A stretch of DNA of 64,000 bases from Nectonema munidae. Lineage: Eukaryota; Nematomorpha; Nectonematoida; Nectonematidae. The DNA is taken from positions 372,001 to 436,000 of the forward strand of contig JAUIRK010000014.1 in assembly GCA_030549495.1 (NCBI GenBank), written 5' to 3'. This document shows, piece after piece, positions 1-11,582 of this stretch (its first letter is position 1; every line of letters starts with the position of its first letter). Both the position numbers and the translations under genes were made by a program. Under the pieces are notes generated by a model. The model saw only the letters and a list, made by a program, of their open reading frames with translations. It did no database searches and was not told the origin of the DNA.

Positions 1-2472
1 TAAAAAAGGAAGGTTAAAATGTTAATAAATGTTTTTCGACTCATATCCGCAATCTTACTTCTCTAGGTCAATCATCCACACGGTGTTTATACGTCAGGAA
101 GTACCATTTAGTAAAACTGCAAATGAGTAATATCATTCCTTCTAAAATTATATCTATAGCACTATCAGGATACATGAAAAAAAACAAAATTCTAATATAC
201 ACATCAATTTTGCTAACTCAAACAAACTCTTTTTGTCAGACGATTAGGCATAGCCGCATCATATGTTACTTCATTAGATAAAGTTAATAATATATTACGC
301 AGACACAAAACCTAAGACAAGTAAAAAATTTTCCTTCTTTTTTGCCACTATATTTACTATTTTGTTTTGTAACGGATGAGACAATCAGATTTGAATTCAA
401 ATGAAAAACTGTTTGTGCGTTAGAAATAATCGTTAGGGAATATTCTTGTGACAATCTTAAAATAACTTCTCTTACCAAGATGAGAAGATTGACAAATGAA
501 AATATAAATGTGTCTTCTAAATAAACTTTAAACAAAAATGGAAAGATACCAACTTTTTGAAGGATTCCTTCTTCGATAAACGTCATATTTTTGCACGCAT
601 TTTTAAACTAAAAGAATTTAAATAGAATATTAGGCACTAAAATTGTAAATAAAATGTGTAATAATTTAACGCAGGGCTTCTTAACGATCGCTTCGCAAAC
701 CTCAGGGGCTTACAAGACGATTTGAGGGATAATTAATTTTTGAAGGGTTTAACACCTTTTAGAATTGCTAAATAGTAACAAAATAAAAATTTTATAAAGT
801 CTGTGGGAACATCTTTGTAATAAATCGCTACTAAAACCACAACAAAGTAGTATTATTCATTCAAAATATATCATTTCGTTTTGGATGGCTGGATTTGAAA
901 AAGAAACAATCTTCAATACACAAACAAGATTGCAGAATTTTTAGAAGGATAATGATTTATATTAGAGATGTTTTCTTGAAAAATGAAATGTTAAGATGCG
1001 TATCAAATTCTAGGTAAAAGTCATATTCTATAATCATGAAACTATAAAAAAACAGGGAAGAATATATTTTCTATGTCAGGGTTTAAATTGAGAGGGGGAG
1101 ATGTTCATGATTTTAACTGTCAAAAATTTTAGATCAATGTATTTATTTTTAATATGAGTTATTTAAAAAAAAATTCCAAAATGTCTTGAAAAATGAAATT
1201 AGATGTAACACATAAAAATGCGTTAGTAGCCAGAAATTTTTTTAATGTTTATAATTTTACAACTAAAGTAAGATCAATTTATGTTTTTATGTACTGGAGT
1301 AACAATGAAACACAGAGACAATCTTGAAAATCTATATTTAACTGGCAACAAGGGCGGGGCATTTAAAGATATGGAATAATGTGTCGAAGTTTGTGAACCT
1401 TTGCCATGAGTAATGGGAAGTCGCGCAATTTGTCTCTGTTATTTTTTTTTTAGCAAAAACCTATTTTCTGGTATTACAAGGACACATTTTTGCAAACCAA
1501 TAAATTTTGCGGGAATGTTGTTAATTGGGAAATTTTGATTTATATTTTTTCTATTTCAGTTCTCAACTAGACAACACTTCTATGAATTTTTTTAATTTTG
1601 AAGTAGATTTTCAATACAAATGCAGTTTTTATTGAAGGAAATAGCGATTCCTTTGCACAGCTAGCCAGCTGGCTTATATCTTTGGAGACAAGCGTTTGCC
1701 TTTGAAGAAAACTCGATTCTACTTGCAATTTTTTCTTACGTGCATTTTACCATCTTTTTAAGGCCACCATTATATATATTAAACGGGTTTCTTTATTAAA
1801 TATAGATCATACGTTATTTTTTAGGTTTAAAATTTTAAGTAGAATAATTTGATATTTTTGATTTTTTAATTTGTTGACTTAAAAACTGATAGTGACTTTT
1901 TGGACTTCATGACTTGAAAATTTTCAAAAACAAGAAATATAGTTCAAACTAGTTTAAAATTGGTTTATGGTGACCTTTTGACTTTTGTTCGCACTGGAAG
2001 GAGTGTATCTTACAAAAAATATCTTAGGTAACAAGAAGTATCATTGATAAAGTTGGTATATTAAAAACTAAAATGAATTTTAGTGAATATATATCATTTT
2101 TGGTTTTAATCGAGTTCATGAATTACTTTAATCAAAAACAAAATTTGTTTTTTTAAGATTTATTTTAGTCAAGTTAAAGTACAAAAACTTTATTTTATTC
2201 TTAAATATTTTTATTTTATTTTATATCCTTTAAATTTTTAAGCTGTGTCATTTTCAACCAACCGACCCTAAATTTTTGCTAAAGATTTATTGCAGTTATA
2301 ACATGGTTTACACTTTAATGGCTCCAGAAATAATTTTTTCTAGTTCACAAGGTTTAAACTCATATAAGATTTTAAATTACTTTTTTTGTTCTAAAATAAA
2401 TGTGATATTTTCAACTACTTATTGTTTTACTATATATTTTATAATAAATCACTGTTTTTGATTGGATTGGAG
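1..2472. other. Gene-free AT-rich stretch
   Basis: Both strands show only short stop-rich frames with low-complexity composition. I see no splice-bounded exon, RNA gene or clean repeat. A CAGGGCTTCTTAA-like string near 673 resembles a hAT terminus, but I found no partner. Confidence 0.6.
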
Positions 2473-2671
2473 CAATGGTTTTCAACTTTTTTAGAGCGAA
2501 ATTAAGAAGCAACATTCCACAAGACGGCGTCAACCAAACAAAAAATGGTATAAATTGATACACTAAAAATATGGGATGGGCAATTGCACCCTGTAACAAC
2601 ATTTTTGCATAATCCTGATAGTTTTGATATGTTATTGCTGCAGGCCTCATGGCCACGCTTAAGAACCACTG
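2473..2671. mobile_element. hAT-type MITE (199 bp)
   Basis: The ends are imperfect inverted repeats of the common hAT type: CAATGGTTTTCAAC on the left, and AAGAACCACTG on the right, whose reverse complement is CAGTGGTTCTT. The flanks GATTGGAG (2465-2472) and GATTAGGT (2672-2679) match at 6 of 8 bases, as expected of an old 8 bp target-site duplication. There is no coding capacity. Confidence 0.65.
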
Positions 2672-2679
2672 GATTAGGT

Positions 2680-3540
2680 CTCAAAAGGAGAAATTAATAT
2701 CAATATATTTAAAGGCCGAATTGACCTGCTTTCAAGTGTAACACTTGTCTCTGATGAGCACATATACTGTTCAATGAATGAAATACTGAATGCGCTAGCT
2801 AAGTCTGAATTTTCAAAACAAAAAGTAAATTATTTAGAACAAGAGGAATAGGAACCCCCCTTTTTTGGGAATCGGAATCGTATAAAATTTTGCCATCGTC
2901 TCATTAAAAAATTTATTACAATATTTTAAAAATCTAATCTAAATTTTTGGATGATAACCATAAATGATTTTGCAGCTTGTTTACTTCGCTCCACCCCCCC
3001 CCCCCTTCCACCACCTATAAAAATACAGTTTTGGCTAATTTTTTAAAAATTGTACACTGACGTTTTATAATTTTTTTTAAATAAAGTAATTTTTTTTATT
3101 TTTTATCAAATAAAAAATTACAATGAATACTTTTTTGTGTATATATAATTTTACACTAAATTTTTATAAAATATTGTAAATAATAAAATATAGTTTGTTA
3201 ATAAATGGATAGTTATAAAGGTGGTGGTAAGGCTGTGGGTTCCGAAGTAAACAATTGCCCACATTTTATTTGAAAGATCAGTACAGAAACGTAGCATATC
3301 TTATCAAAGATTAAAACTCAACACATATCGAGATTATACAAAAAAAGAAAAACCAAATTTTTAAGGATCAAAAATTAGTTCTCAAGATAAAATGCCTTTG
3401 TTATATATCAAATAAAATCATTTCAGAAAATGGAACAGAAGCATCATCACAATCCCATAGAATTTTATCATCTTTATATAACGGAAATTTTTATGGAATG
3501 CAAAGAAAAATATATCAAAAAAGTAAAATTTTCTGATGGA
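2680..3540. other. Gene-free AT-rich stretch with a poly-C run
   Basis: No supported gene. There is a run of about 12 C near 2994-3005, otherwise AT-rich sequence with frequent stops on both strands. Confidence 0.5.
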
Positions 3541-3548
3541 ATACAAAT

Positions 3549-4004
3549 TAGGGTTTGCTCCCGATTCTGAAATACCAGGACGTTTCCGGTTCTAAAAATT
3601 TGGGAACCGTCTCAGAACCGAAAAGTATTCCCGGTTCCGAGAATAACGATTTATTTCACTATGCAATTCTTTGCATAAAACTTTACTGCACTTCATTCAT
3701 ATAAAATCTTTTTTTCATTGTCATCCCATTTTAAAGGTAAACGGAGAAAAGTGTGTAAACGACAAAAGATTTATTTTTCTTTTTTTTCTCTGCTGCACAC
3801 TTTTGTCGTTTGCACACTTTTCTCCTAAAACCATTTTAATGATAATGATATAGAAAGAAAAAGTGTACATCTGCTTATAATAAATCAAAAACGTCAACTT
3901 CATTGCATCTTTTTGCTGTCTATATATCTCCTTACCGAGATTTCCCGATTTTATAAGTTTTTTTCGGTATCGGTTGCTAATTTTCGATACTTATGCAAAC
4001 CCTA
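3549..4004. mobile_element. hAT-type non-autonomous element with perfect 8 bp TSD
   Basis: The element starts TAGGGTTTGC and ends GCAAACCCTA, a perfect 10 bp terminal inverted repeat. It is flanked by ATACAAAT on both sides (3541-3548 and 4005-4012), a perfect 8 bp duplication typical of hAT insertion. The sub-terminal parts contain GGTTC/GAACC-rich repeats (about 3565-3650). It has no transposase and carries another hairpin element inside. Confidence 0.85.
3726..3839. repeat. Nested hairpin element inside the 3549-4004 MITE
   Basis: Arms 3743-3768 and 3800-3825 are inverted repeats matching at 25 of 26 positions, starting GGAGAAAAGTGTG. The direct repeat CCATTTTAA lies at 3726-3734 and 3831-3839, as if a small foldback element inserted with a 9 bp duplication. 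Confidence 0.7.
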
Positions 4005-4012
4005 ATACAAAT

Positions 4013-6050
4013 GAATTAAAACTTGTGGCAAATGATGAATAAAACTTATTCTTATAAAGGATAACTAAGAATAGTGCGCGTGGGTTATTATCAAAGTAGT
4101 GACAAATGAAGGAAGTGACACGAAAAGAGTGAAAAAAATACCGAAATTCAGAGGAGCGCCAAACCAAAGGGATGACATGCCAAAAGAGTAAAAAAATGTA
4201 TATATTTATTACATATTAGATCCACTTGTGTTACTCCTATAATTACCATTCAATTAGATCACTCCTTTAATATAAATATTAAATAGTATTTTTATGTTAT
4301 TAGAGTTTATGAATTTTATACGAAAATTTAAAGAAGTGATATGGCAAAATAATAACAAAAAAACTAGAAAATTTAATAGGAGTAATCAATTAACTAACTA
4401 ATGGACCAAGTAACTAGCCTTTGTTTTGCCATTCCTTTGATTTGATGTCACTCTTTGAACGCATCCCAGTGCAAGTATATAAATACTATATAGCTTTTCG
4501 ATAAGAAATTAAGTGCATGTTGTAATTTAACATAAATTTTGTAGAAACAAAAATCTTATAACTTGATACAATAAAAAAGTTTACTTGAAAATATAGTAGA
4601 ATTCCAAGAGCAAAAACTAAACTGATAGAGAGAAGAAAAGACGAAACAATGCTGAATATCAAGAACAAAAAGAGAGGTTCGATACTTGGAATAAGATGAG
4701 TTAAAAGTTGGTTCATCTAAATAAAGAAGAGATAACAATTTCTAAACTTTTAAATATGGAATTTATTGGAGTTCTGTGTGGAGCGGGTATGCAGGTATCC
4801 ACTAATGTGTGCACCCACGGTTATCCAACCTTATAGAAATGTGATGAGGGCGGGTATAAAGATTAGTGCGGGTGATAAATGAAGGCAATTCCTTTAACAA
4901 TTAAACCTAGTTCTATTATTAGTAAATGAGTCAATACGATGTTGTCTACTACGCGATGCTTCAGAAATAAGTCATATAGAGTGATGCATTCTATGAAAAG
5001 AAGGAATATATATGTATCATCCATGGGCGTTCGGTGAAAGTTTTCTAGAGACAAAAATTTCTCTACTTTTTTTTCATCTTAAATAATGGGCGATATGTAA
5101 ATAGTCCTCTTTTTCATCTTTGCATAAGTTATTAGAAATTTTAGTGCATTTTATATATAATATCTTGTTTTCTTATTACATACATATTGTAATCCAAAGT
5201 AAGAAATTTTTTCATTCAAGATTAATGTCAATTAGTGGCTAAATCTAAGGATTTTCATATTAATTTATAAATTAATTTCAATAAGATTTTCAAAACATTA
5301 AATTCATTCATTTATTTTTTATAATTTTAAAAGAGTTATCTCTTTAATGTCTTACGTTGCGAAAACGCAACCTGAAAATTCTATAGGCCTTTCGTTGCGT
5401 TTTTGCAACATCAAAACAAAAGCTAAAAAGTTTGTTCACAATAAACTAATTTTGATTTTTACGACACAATTATGCTTCTAGGTGTTCGAACTACTGATAA
5501 AAACTTAGTTTGTTCTAAATTGAATAGAAAAAACTCCCAAAACGAATTCAATAATACTTTGAGAGTAAATATTAAAACACTTCAAATTACTGTTATTAAC
5601 TCTGAAATACACTTTAGGAATTATGGTATAAAAAAAAGCAACTAAAAATCTGTAAAGCACAAACGTGACATGTACAGACGCAAGCACGAATCACAAGTGT
5701 GGACTCGGGCCATTTTTATAAAACGATATATTTTGTGTTTCATGCATGGAAGCTGTGCATGATAATACTTCATGCATGAAAACAAACCTTTGATTTTGTA
5801 AACAAAAAATGTATTTTATCTTTTTGTTGTTTTCACAACTTCTTCAGTAAACTCAATAAAATCTGTGAATTGAATTTTGTATTCTTGATTTCGCATTATT
5901 TTGATCTTGTTGAAACTCAATTAAATCTGTGAATCGGCCTTTTGTATACCAGTATTTTCCATTGTTTCAAAAGTTGTGTACATGGTAAGTTTAACCACTT
6001 AAGTTGTATGACTTTTATCCTGACCATTAAAAAATTATTACCTTTTTTTT
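4013..6050. other. Gene-free AT-rich stretch
   Basis: No supported coding sequence. Open frames here are short and unsupported by splice sites or recognisable motifs. A pair of CpG-containing palindromes near 5356 is listed separately. Confidence 0.5.
5356..5409. repeat. Paired palindromes GTTGCG..CGCAAC
   Basis: GTTGCGAAAACGCAAC (5356-5371) is a perfect short palindrome. About 22 bp downstream lies GTTGCGTTTTTGCAAC (5394-5409), its reverse complement at 15 of 16 positions. Each half can form a small hairpin and the two halves can pair with each other. Function unknown. Confidence 0.6.
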
Positions 6051-6300
6051 GTGTATCTGATTTTTCTGTGTTGTTTGCTATTCCAGTGTGTTGTGTGTGT
6101 TATACCTTTTCTTGATTTTTGTGTGTTATACCTTTTTTCGGTGTGTGTATGTGTTTCACGTTTTCTCCGTGTGTATACTTTTTCTCTATCTGTGGGTGTG
6201 TTGTACGTTTCATCGGTGTGTGTGATGTTAAGTTCTCTCGTGTGTTTCGTTCTCTCGATGTTTGTCTGTCATTCGTTCTTTCGATGTATGTGCTAAAAAC
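6051..6300. repeat. GT-rich imperfect tandem repeat
   Basis: Irregular TGTGTG blocks alternate with TATACCTTTT and TTCGTTCT strings. Open frames across it encode only Cys/Phe/Val low-complexity sequence and are best read as simple-repeat artefacts. It lies just upstream of the piggyBac coding region. Confidence 0.6.
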
Positions 6301-6385
6301 ATGACTATTGAAGTTTTGGTCAGGTTAAAAGTCTATTTGATATGTTTTTCCCTATTAGACCATAATTTCTTAATAGGATAAAACA

Positions 6386-6786
6386 TTGGCTGAAATAATT
6401 GAAGTTTTAGAAGAAGATTCTTCGTTACGACGTAAAGTTTATATCAACCCTCCAGTGAATCCTTGTTTGTCTGGCGAAGAGTCTGGTGACGAAGAAGATT
6501 GCGATATTAACCATTTGTCTGCTAATCAATTATGTGCAGAACCAGAAATAGCTTTATCAGATGATGACGAAACGGAACAAGGTGAAACACGGACTCCAGG
6601 TTCAAACGTTAAAGTGTTTAAAAGTTTTTTAAATTTCCAAGAACCTAGAAATTTTCAAAGCCCGGTGCAGTTATTTTTAATGATGATTGATAACATAGTT
6701 GAAAAGATTTGTATGTATACAAACAAGTATGCTCTTGACCAAAATGCATTGCTAAACGTTTCAAAAAAGAAATTAAAAAAAAGTTA
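6386..6786 (+). pseudogene. piggyBac transposase, N-terminal part
   Basis: About 133 residues starting MAEIIEVLEEDSSLRRK, with an acidic Ser/Glu/Asp-rich stretch (about residues 25-75) typical of PGBD/piggyBac N-termini. It runs through PRNFQSPVQLFLMMIDNIVEK and Y.NKYA, which match the start of the conserved DDE_Tnp_1_7 region. A stop follows just before a foreign element begins at 6790; the catalytic half resumes after 10555. About 35 residues expected between the halves are absent, so the copy is broken and presumably inactive. The upstream terminus of this piggyBac copy was not found. Confidence 0.75.
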
Positions 6787-6789
6787 AAG

Positions 6790-7889
6790 CAGAGGCGCAC
6801 ATCCTCAAAATTATTGGGGGGGGGGGGGGGAGGGGAAGAAATTTTTTTCTCGCAATTTTCAAAATTAGTGGTCTGGAAATACCACGGGGAGACCAAATAT
6901 TCAAGCAATCCTTTAAAATAGAGTGTATTCAGGGCATACCTAAAGTCCTCAATTTATAAGACTACTTTATATTTTTTTTTACAAAATTGGTGAATTTAAA
7001 TACTATACTTCCAGCGAAAATATTTTAATTAAATTTGCATATCGAATATAGTGCGCAGAAAAAATGCCCCTGGAAAAAATGCCCCCAATTAAAAAGTAGG
7101 AAAAAATGCCCCCGAAAAAATGCCCAATTTAAAATTAGGAAAAAATGCCCCAACACAAAAAATTTCAAAAATTAAAATTTTAAAAAAAGATATGTCAAAT
7201 AAAGATTTTTTGTAAAAAAAAAGTTAACTTTTCATCTAAAACATTTAAAATTTAATTAAAGTAAACTAAAAAACTCAGCATACGACAATTTTTTAAATAC
7301 AAAATTTTTTTTTATAAAACAGCAAATATTTTTGGACTTTGTGTCAGGGGCGCACATCCTCAAAATTATTGGGGGGCAAAATTTTTTCATGCAATTTTCA
7401 AAATTATTGGTCTGGAAATACCACGGGAGACCAAATATTCAAGCAATCCTTTAAAATAGAGTGTATTCAGCCCATACCTAAAGTCCTAAATTTATAAGAC
7501 TACTTTATTTTTTTTTTATACAAAATTGGTGAATTTAAATACTATACTTCCAGCTAAAATATTTTAATTAAATTTGCATATCGAATATAGTGCGCAGAAA
7601 AAATGCCCCCAATTAAAAAGTAGGAAAAATGACCCCAGTAAAAATGCCCCGAAAAAAATGCCCCAATTTAAAATTAGGAAAAAGTGCCCCAACACAAAAA
7701 ATTTCAAAAAATTATTAATTAAAATTTTTAAAAAAGATATGTTAAATAAAGATTTTTTGTAAAAAAAAAGTTAACTTTTCACTAAAACATTTAAAATTTA
7801 ATTAAAGTAAACTAAAAAACTCAACATACGACAATTTTTTAAATACAAATTTTTTTTTTATAAAACAGCAAATATTTTTGGACTTTGTG
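6790..7889. repeat. Tandem duplication of the composite element's left end
   Basis: 6790-7344 and about 7345-7889 are near-identical direct repeats of roughly 550 bp. Each starts with CAGRGGCGCACATCC and runs to GGACTTTGTGT. The second copy at 44705 has only one such unit. Confidence 0.8.
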
Positions 7890-8174
7890 TGTATCAGAAC
7901 ACTTTCTAAATATAATTTGTATTTTAACTGATTTTAAGAACACATTCCCACAAATCTGCACCTTTGCTATTGTTTTCAAGAACTTTATAAAGAAAAAAAC
8001 CCTGTAAATTAAGAAATTTTTAGAAATTTTGCCTTTCAAAACGGTACCAAATAAAAATATTTATATAATTAAAAAATCCTGAAAATCAAAAATTAGGGGG
8101 CATTTTTTCCTACTTTTTAATTGGGGGCATTTATTTCGGGGGCATTTTTTCCAGGGGCATTTTTACCTACAACC
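7590..8174. mobile_element. Inverted-repeat insertion with GGGGCATTTTT motifs
   Basis: The two ends are long imperfect inverted repeats built of AAAAAATGCCCC modules and their complement, sharing AATTAAAAAGTAGG. The direct repeat ATCGAATATA lies at 7580-7589 and 8175-8184. In the related copy at 44.7 kb the equivalent position is a single, undisturbed site. A 9-10 bp duplication would fit a Mutator-like MITE. It also occurs partly in the first tandem unit (from 7051). Confidence 0.65.
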
Positions 8175-8699
8175 ATCGAATATACACTAGTTTAAAAAAA
8201 TCCAAAAATTTTAGGGGGTGGAATAGGCTTTTCATTTGAAAAATGAAGTAGTCTACCAGGCACATTACAGGAATTGATGAAAGGATATTTGATTCATAGA
8301 AAACAAATAACTGAAGGTTGGATAGTTTTATATGAGTGAATGTAGTCTAAAGGCAAAGAGTCTACTAGACACCCTGCGATGTTTATATGAAAAAATGTGA
8401 TTGATTCAGGGGCAAGGGTATAAAACGAAGTTATAATTGTGCAAACAAAAATAAAACAATAAATTAAGATCGCATTATTTCATTTTACTCAGCATCATTC
8501 AAAAATAGTTTAAAAGCTAAATTGATACAAGCTACAAAATGTAAAATAACTTTTAACATTTTGCAATGATTTCCCTTTTATAATAACTTTTAAGGAAAAA
8601 AAGTCTATCAGAAAAAGTTATAGAGCTTCAACAAAAACAAAAAATTTTTACAGCATAACTTAAGTTTTTTGAAAACTAATTTGACGTATCCCCTACAGC

Positions 8700-8860
8700 A
8701 TACTCTATGGGTGGCATGGTAGGTTGGTTGAGATGATGGACATAGCACGGAAGCCTCTGGATTCGATTCCTCATCGATACGAATTTGTTCATAGTTTGAC
8801 ATAAGCGGTACATCAGTGCCTGGTCAATGAAAATACACCCGCTGCACCTTACCTTTTACT
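8700..8860 (+). repeat. tRNA-like SINE segment in the composite element
   Basis: The sequence TGGCATGGTAGGTTGG resembles a pol III A box, and GGATTCGATTC about 45 bp later resembles a B box. The same segment recurs in the second composite copy (about 45918-46060), so it was probably captured before the element spread. The flanks do not fold as a functional tRNA. Confidence 0.45.
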
Positions 8861-9148
8861 CAAAATTGAAAAATTTGCTACATAATTAAAATAAGAGAGA
8901 AAGGAAACAAAATAAACTAATAAAGCAATTTTCACTATTTTAAAATGGAACCGTCTGTTCTCAGAATAATTTCAAAACAATAGGAGGCATAAAAAATGAG
9001 ATAGTTTATCGGCACTTTATTTGATATTTTCAAGTTTTTATAAACAGCAAAAGCCAACGTTTAATTAGCTAGAAATAATCTTTACAGGCTTTATAATTAG
9101 ATATAATTAAATATTTACAGCCTTATAATTAAAAAATTATTTAAATAA

Positions 9149-9505
9149 CGGTCGACAGACATTTCGCCCCATAGACAATTTGCCCCCTGACAAATTAGGC
9201 TATAAGTTTCATCCATCTTTGCTTATTATATGTGTAAAATTATTAAAAAATTTTATATTCTTGTTTATTTTATCTCTATTAAATTATTTCAAATTAATCA
9301 ATTTATCTCTTAATTTTTTAGAATTGTCCATGAGACAAAATGTCGTATGAAAATAACGGGGCGAATTGTCCATGAACAAAATGTCTTATGAAAATAATGG
9401 GGCGAATTGTCCATGGGACGAAATGTCTTATGAAAATAATGGGGCGAATTGTCCATGGGACGAACTGTCTTATGAAAATAATGGGGCGAAATGTCCGAGG
9501 ATCAA
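9149..9505. mobile_element. MITE with internal 52 bp tandem repeats
   Basis: The left end contains CAGACATTTCGCCCC and the right end GGGGCGAAATGTCCG, inverted repeats of each other. Between them a unit of about 52 bp (GGGGCGAATTGTCCATG.. to ..CTTATGAAAATAAT) repeats nearly four times (about 9320-9495). The equivalent region is absent from the related copy near 46.3 kb. Confidence 0.6.
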
Positions 9506-9996
9506 ACTAACATAAATCAAAGTATACGAGAAAAGAAAATCATTGCGTTTTTTTGAATATTTGTCTACAAATAAAATTCTGACAGCTGTCATAAATAGAT
9601 CAAGTACATTTTTAACAACTGAAACATTTTGTTTCGATATTATATAACAAATTTTCTTAAAAAAAAGTGATTTGATTATGTACAGTGTTACTTATAAAAT
9701 TTAACAATCTAACATTACAAAAAATATCTCTGCTCAAATATTAAACAAATAGAGTATTCTTGCTTTTAAACTGAATAGATAATCAAAATATACATTCCCA
9801 AATAACTATTGAAAAAAATTTCTTGACTTGAAAAAATTAAGGTTTTCAAATGTTACAAAATGTAGCAAACGTATAAAGATTAAGTGACTTTTGTTGAAAA
9901 AAAATTCTTAGCGCGAGTCTAACAATATTCATTGATATAAAATTGTAACGATTGAAAACTATTTTAATTTAACTCTAAATGCAAATTAGACAGAAG

Positions 9997-10193
9997 CAGT
10001 GGTGTAGCCAAAAAAGTTGATAGAAGGGGCACAATTTAAAAACAAAAAAATTGCGCAACATTATTTATACTTTCTTGATCCTTTCATTGGAGAAATTTTC
10101 AAAAACTGATATCGCATAAGATTCATGGGGGCACCATGCGGTACATAGGAGTGTGGGCACGGCCCCTCATGCCCCAGCCTAGCTATGTCACTG
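9997..10193. mobile_element. hAT MITE (197 bp) with matching empty site
   Basis: The element starts CAGTGGTGTAGCC and ends GGCTAGCTATGTCACTG-like sequence, inverted repeats of the widespread CAGTGGCGTAGC type. The flanks are GACAGAAG (9989-9996) and GAGAGAAG (10194-10201). The paralogous copy of the host element near 46520 reads straight through with a single GAGAGAAG, which is the pre-insertion site. Confidence 0.85.
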
Positions 10194-10555
10194 GAGAGAA
10201 GAGAGCTTGAGTGAATGATTGAGTTTTAGCAGAGAAAGCGGAAGAGAAAAATAGAGAGAGAAAGAGAAATAGAATCACTGTGACAGAAGATGAGAAAATC
10301 TAGTGGATCATCAACATGTATTTGCCCAAAAATACTATAAAGAGGAGACACTGTGATAAACATTGCTGACTTATTGTGTGCATATTGAAGCAATGGATTA
10401 TTATTATATAGCTCTCACGCATCGTCTGTAAAATATGTTCGATAGGAAAAATGCGATCATCATACATGTTTTATAAACAAGCAGCAACTCTTACTTATAG
10501 AAAATTATAAGGCATTTTCATTTCAAAATAAGGCCCCCCGGATGTGCGCCCTTGG

Positions 10556-11580
10556 TTTAGACTATATTGGGAACAGAGTTATGATTGCCATAACCATCTC
10601 GTTTCTCAAGCAATGAGACGTAAAAAGTTTGAAGATATAAAAAACAACTTTCACTTCTGTGACAACTTGCAGAATTTTCTAAAAAGGTTATTCTCCTACG
10701 TCTGAATTTCACGCTGTTGACAAAACTATGATACCCTACTTCAGAAATTATCCTTAAAAGCTGTATTTACCCAGAAAACCCGTGAAGTTCGGATACAGAC
10801 AATGGTCTGATTGTATAAAAAAAACGGGTACTGTTCCCAATTTGACATTTATCAGAGAAAAGGACCACCTTCAAATGAATTCCATAATGAGCTTGGATTA
10901 GGAGGTTCTGTAGTGTTTAAATTTGATAAAAATATGATTGAAGTTTCACCTAATTTTTATTGGTATTTTTCAGATAACTATTTCATCATTATCAAGTTAG
11001 TCGAAAAGATGACTGATAATAATATTAGGTACACTGCAACAATCAGAAAAAATAGAACCAAAAAATGTCCTCTGAAAAAAACAATCAACAAAAAAAGGGG
11101 CCAGTTTTACTCCTGGTTTAACAACAGCACGAATATAGTTCAATGGATAGATAAAAAATCCATTGTAGCAGTTTCAAATTTTGAAAGTACGGAGACTGTT
11201 CAAAAAATAACTCGGTATTCCACTGCTGAAAAGAAAAAAGTACAGTTAAATCAGCAATTTTCCACACATATAAAAGTACATGGCTTTTGTTGATTTGATG
11301 GATCAAAGCATAAGCCAATATCGTATTTCCATAAGAGGAAAAGTGGTATTGGCCAATTATGACACACATTATTGACATGTTTGTGACCAAATCCTGGGCA
11401 TTACATAAGTTTCAATCATCAAATCCACACGATTAATTGTCATTTAGGAGATACATAGTTGAATATTTATTGAATCTGGATTACAATCCTCCTAAACCCG
11501 GTAGACTATGAAATGAGATTTTCAAAGAAGTTATAATTTTCATGAATCTGTCCAACGTTGGGTTAATGCAACAGGGTTTT
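10556..11580 (+). pseudogene. piggyBac transposase, catalytic part (decayed)
   Basis: Resumes the transposase interrupted at 6786. Readable pieces in order: YWEQSYDCHNHLVSQAM and KFEDIKNNFHFCDN (about 10566-10665), then AVDKTMIPYF with the conserved Asp of the piggyBac DDE core (about 10713-10742), then an open stretch (10811-11293) including GLGGSVVFKFDKN and NNSTNIVQWIDKK that fits the middle and third catalytic region of the family. Frame changes and stops separate the pieces. A C-terminal part, up to the point where a cysteine-rich domain would be expected, trails off near 11580. A dead copy of a DNA transposon gene. Confidence 0.75.
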
Positions 11581-11582
11581 TT

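Larger units (their letters stand above)
6790..10554. mobile_element. Composite non-autonomous element (hAT-like ends) in piggyBac
   Basis: The left end CAGAGGCGCACATCC and right end GGATGTGCGCCCTTG are inverted repeats matching the general hAT form CAGGGGCG. The target duplication is not clean. The interior encodes nothing recognisable but is itself layered: a tandem copy of the left end, an inverted-repeat insertion with GGGGCATTTTT motifs, a tRNA-like segment, a small MITE with 52 bp tandem repeats, and a 197 bp hAT MITE. A second truncated copy lies at 44705-46715 and shows which of these parts are later insertions. Confidence 0.75.

Noticed and set aside
6051-6304. Cys/Val/Phe-rich open frames as a secreted Cys-rich peptide
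   Set aside because: They arise from GT-rich simple repeats; no intact signal peptide plus mature domain or splice context.
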